DNA of 64,000 nucleotides from Theobroma cacao (taxonomy: Eukaryota > Streptophyta > Magnoliopsida > Malvales > Malvaceae). The stretch is from contig NC_030859.1 of assembly GCF_000208745.1 (NCBI RefSeq), forward strand, positions 3,426,108-3,490,107. Reading direction: 5' to 3'. Made by a program: the position numbers and the translations under genes. The notes under the pieces are model-generated. The model worked only from the letters and a program-made list of their open reading frames with translations, made no database searches and had not been told where the DNA came from. Below are positions 62,124-64,000 of this stretch, piece after piece (positions within the stretch are counted from its first letter, which is position 1; every line of letters begins with the position of its first letter).

Positions 62124-64000
62124 ATGGTACCCTCAGAGTTAGAACAAACAGAAGGAAGCAAACTCTCTAGCCAAAGCGCTACTCCTAATGAAGATGGAAA
62201 AACGACTATGGATCACAAGGGAGGAGGATGGACAACTTTCCCCTTTATTATAGGTACGGCTTTTGGTTAATCAAACTTTTTTTTTTCAATTTCTCGAATT
62301 ATTCGATATTTTTTAACTTTTTTGTACAAATGGACTTTATTTAAAACTCATTTCGAGTTAATTTAATTAATAAATAAATAGACAAATTTCTCGTGTTACT
62401 AATTCGAATTTTGAATTTTAAAACTCCCTTTCATGCTTAAAAATAGAATCAATTTAATCCATGCGAGTGCTTTAAGCATATGCAGGAAGTATGACAGGGC
62501 TTTCCCTAGTAGCCGGTGGATGGGGAGCAAATTTGATAGTATTTCTGATAAATGAATTCCATGTGAAGAGCATCACTGCAACTCAGATCAATAATGTTAT
62601 ACTTGGCTGCAACAGTCTCTTTCCCATTGCCGGAGCCATAGTTGCGGACACCTTCTTCGACTCTTACACAGTCATCATCACATTTGCCTTTGTCTCCTTG
62701 TTGGTAATAGCACTTAAATATCCCACTTATTAAAAAACTATCTAATTAATATTTATGATAAATTAATCTTAATTAACATGTTTGAATTTCTTATAATGCT
62801 TTTCATGATTGGTGTCAGTAGGTAAGAAATCTTGTAGATGGTGGGATTTTCTTGTTGTTTACGGATAATTGGTATGGTTCAATAGGATAATTTGTCACAT
62901 AGTGGGATTTTTTATTTGGTAAATGGTGGAATTTGTTTTAGAAAAAAATAATTTATTTCATAATGATAATTATCGAATTAGACATGTTAATTAACTAACT
63001 TCAAAATATATAATAATAAATTACAATATTCTACCCGATGTGAGGAATGAATATAATAAAAAGTTTGTGGATTCGATGTAATTTTATATTGAAAATTTCC
63101 AATTATATGTTGGTTAATTGATTGATTTATTTATTGGTTTTTTATATAAAAAGTAATTTAATTTATTAATAATTATAATCACTACTTTTACATTATACAT
63201 GTAAAATTCATTAAAAAAATTTACATAGGTCCCATTGCTATAACATATATATAGATTGACTTTAATCTGTATATCTTATCATGCTTTTTCTAATATTCTG
63301 AGGCTATGTACACTTGAATATGTCAGCAGTACTTCAGCTTAGCTATGATGACTTGAAAATTCATAAAGAAATAAAAACTTTTTATTTCTATACATAAATA
63401 AACTTTCTATTTAAATATATAAATGATAAAATAAAACATAAACTTTTCTTTTGTCTCTTTATTACTTAAGTAACTTGATATACAGTATTTAAATATAGAT
63501 TATGACATCATAATCCTTTGCCTCTGAAGTCTTTGTATGTACTAACTCCATTTTTCTTGATTTGCATGTGTTAGAGATGATATCTTATATCAATAAATGG
63601 ATTTTACTAATAATATTGTGACTTTATATTTTTTTAAACTTAATTTTCAGGGTATGATATTGTTAACCCTAACAACCACAATCAATTCCTTGAAGCCTTC
63701 GCTATGTGCAATGGGTGCATCCAAATGTCCTACTCCATCAAAGCTTCAGTTCGCAGTCCTTTACATAGCTTTAGCACTAGCTTCACTTGGTGTCGGGGGC
63801 ACACGTTTTACAATTGCAACCATGGGAGCTGATCAATTTGACGATGCCAAAGATCAAGGGATATTTTTCAATTGGTACTTTTTGGCATTATACATTGCCA
63901 ATTGTGTTAGCTTAACAGCTCTCATCTACATTCAAGACAATGTGAGTTGGGGTTTAGCATTTGGGATTTGCACCGTCCTGAATGCTATTGCTTTGGTACT
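62124..64000 (+). CDS. NRT1/PTR family transporter, NPF2 (NAXT-like) clade, 3' end outside window
   Basis: Exons 62124-62253, 62486-62703 and 63651 to the window edge join in frame and give about 232 residues, roughly the first 40 percent of a typical 550-600-residue NPF protein. A hydrophilic N-terminus is followed by GGGWTTFPFIIGSMTGLSLV (TM1), NNVILGCNSLFPIAGAIVAD (TM2), SLLGMILLTLTTTI (TM3), and LQFAVLYIALALASLGVGGT with MGADQFDD, a PTR-family hallmark. The TM1 region lacks the ExxE[K/R] proton-coupling motif of most NPF proteins, as in the NAXT/NPF2.7 group of nitrate-efflux carriers. It is therefore probably a plasma-membrane anion exporter, inferred from clade. The ATG at 62124 is the first in frame and has no competing upstream start. 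Confidence 0.92.

Overview
The window is nuclear DNA of a dicot plant. Genes carry many GT-AG introns, intergenic DNA is very AT-rich, and the proteins match land-plant families (a DFRP-type CCCH protein, UPF2, an AP2/TOE factor with a miR172 site, RRG/DUF155, NPF transporters). The protein flavour suggests Malvaceae (cacao or cotton relatives), but that is inference from memory. There are no bacterial-type operons, no CRISPR array and no tRNA or rRNA gene that I can see.

Layout. 1-3500 (+): the 3' eight exons of a two-CCCH-finger protein of the ZC3H15/DFRP1 type, cut by the window edge. 3.5-15.3 kb: gene-poor DNA with a tandem duplication carrying two small basic-protein genes on the minus strand (9.0-9.2 and 12.1-12.3 kb), both with a PPKRG-[RQ]-IK core. 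15.3-15.6 kb (-): a small secreted-type protein. 19.0-32.6 kb (+): a complete UPF2 gene of 18 coding exons, including a probable 18-nt microexon and a GC-AG intron, with a MITE in intron 2. 33-47 kb: about 14 kb with no gene I can support, containing fold-back elements and one CpG-rich palindrome. 47.3-50.4 kb (+): a complete ten-exon TOE1/RAP2.7-like AP2 repressor with a miR172 site. 52.7-56.5 kb (+): a complete seven-exon RETARDED ROOT GROWTH-like mitochondrial protein (DUF155).

56.7-61.6 kb is a pseudogene and transposon patch. It holds two decayed minus-strand copies of an uncharacterised RRM-type plant gene, a third inverted copy head-to-head with the first and fused to an orphan NPF 3' end, an RLK7-like receptor-kinase pseudogene, and the polyadenylated 3' end of a LINE. 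From 62.1 kb to the edge (+) is the 5' part of an NPF2-type (NAXT-like) transporter, preceded by a duplicated promoter block.

The functional genes do not form a pathway: mRNA decay (UPF2), translation and GTPase partner (CCCH protein), flowering-time repression (TOE1-like), mitochondrial root growth (RRG-like) and anion transport (NPF) are simply neighbours. The most unusual parts are the duplicated small-protein loci, the UPF2 splicing peculiarities and the 57.4-58.2 kb inverted repeat with its chimeric ORF. I found no convincing entirely new system. Exon limits below were read by eye from splice sites and reading-frame continuity.
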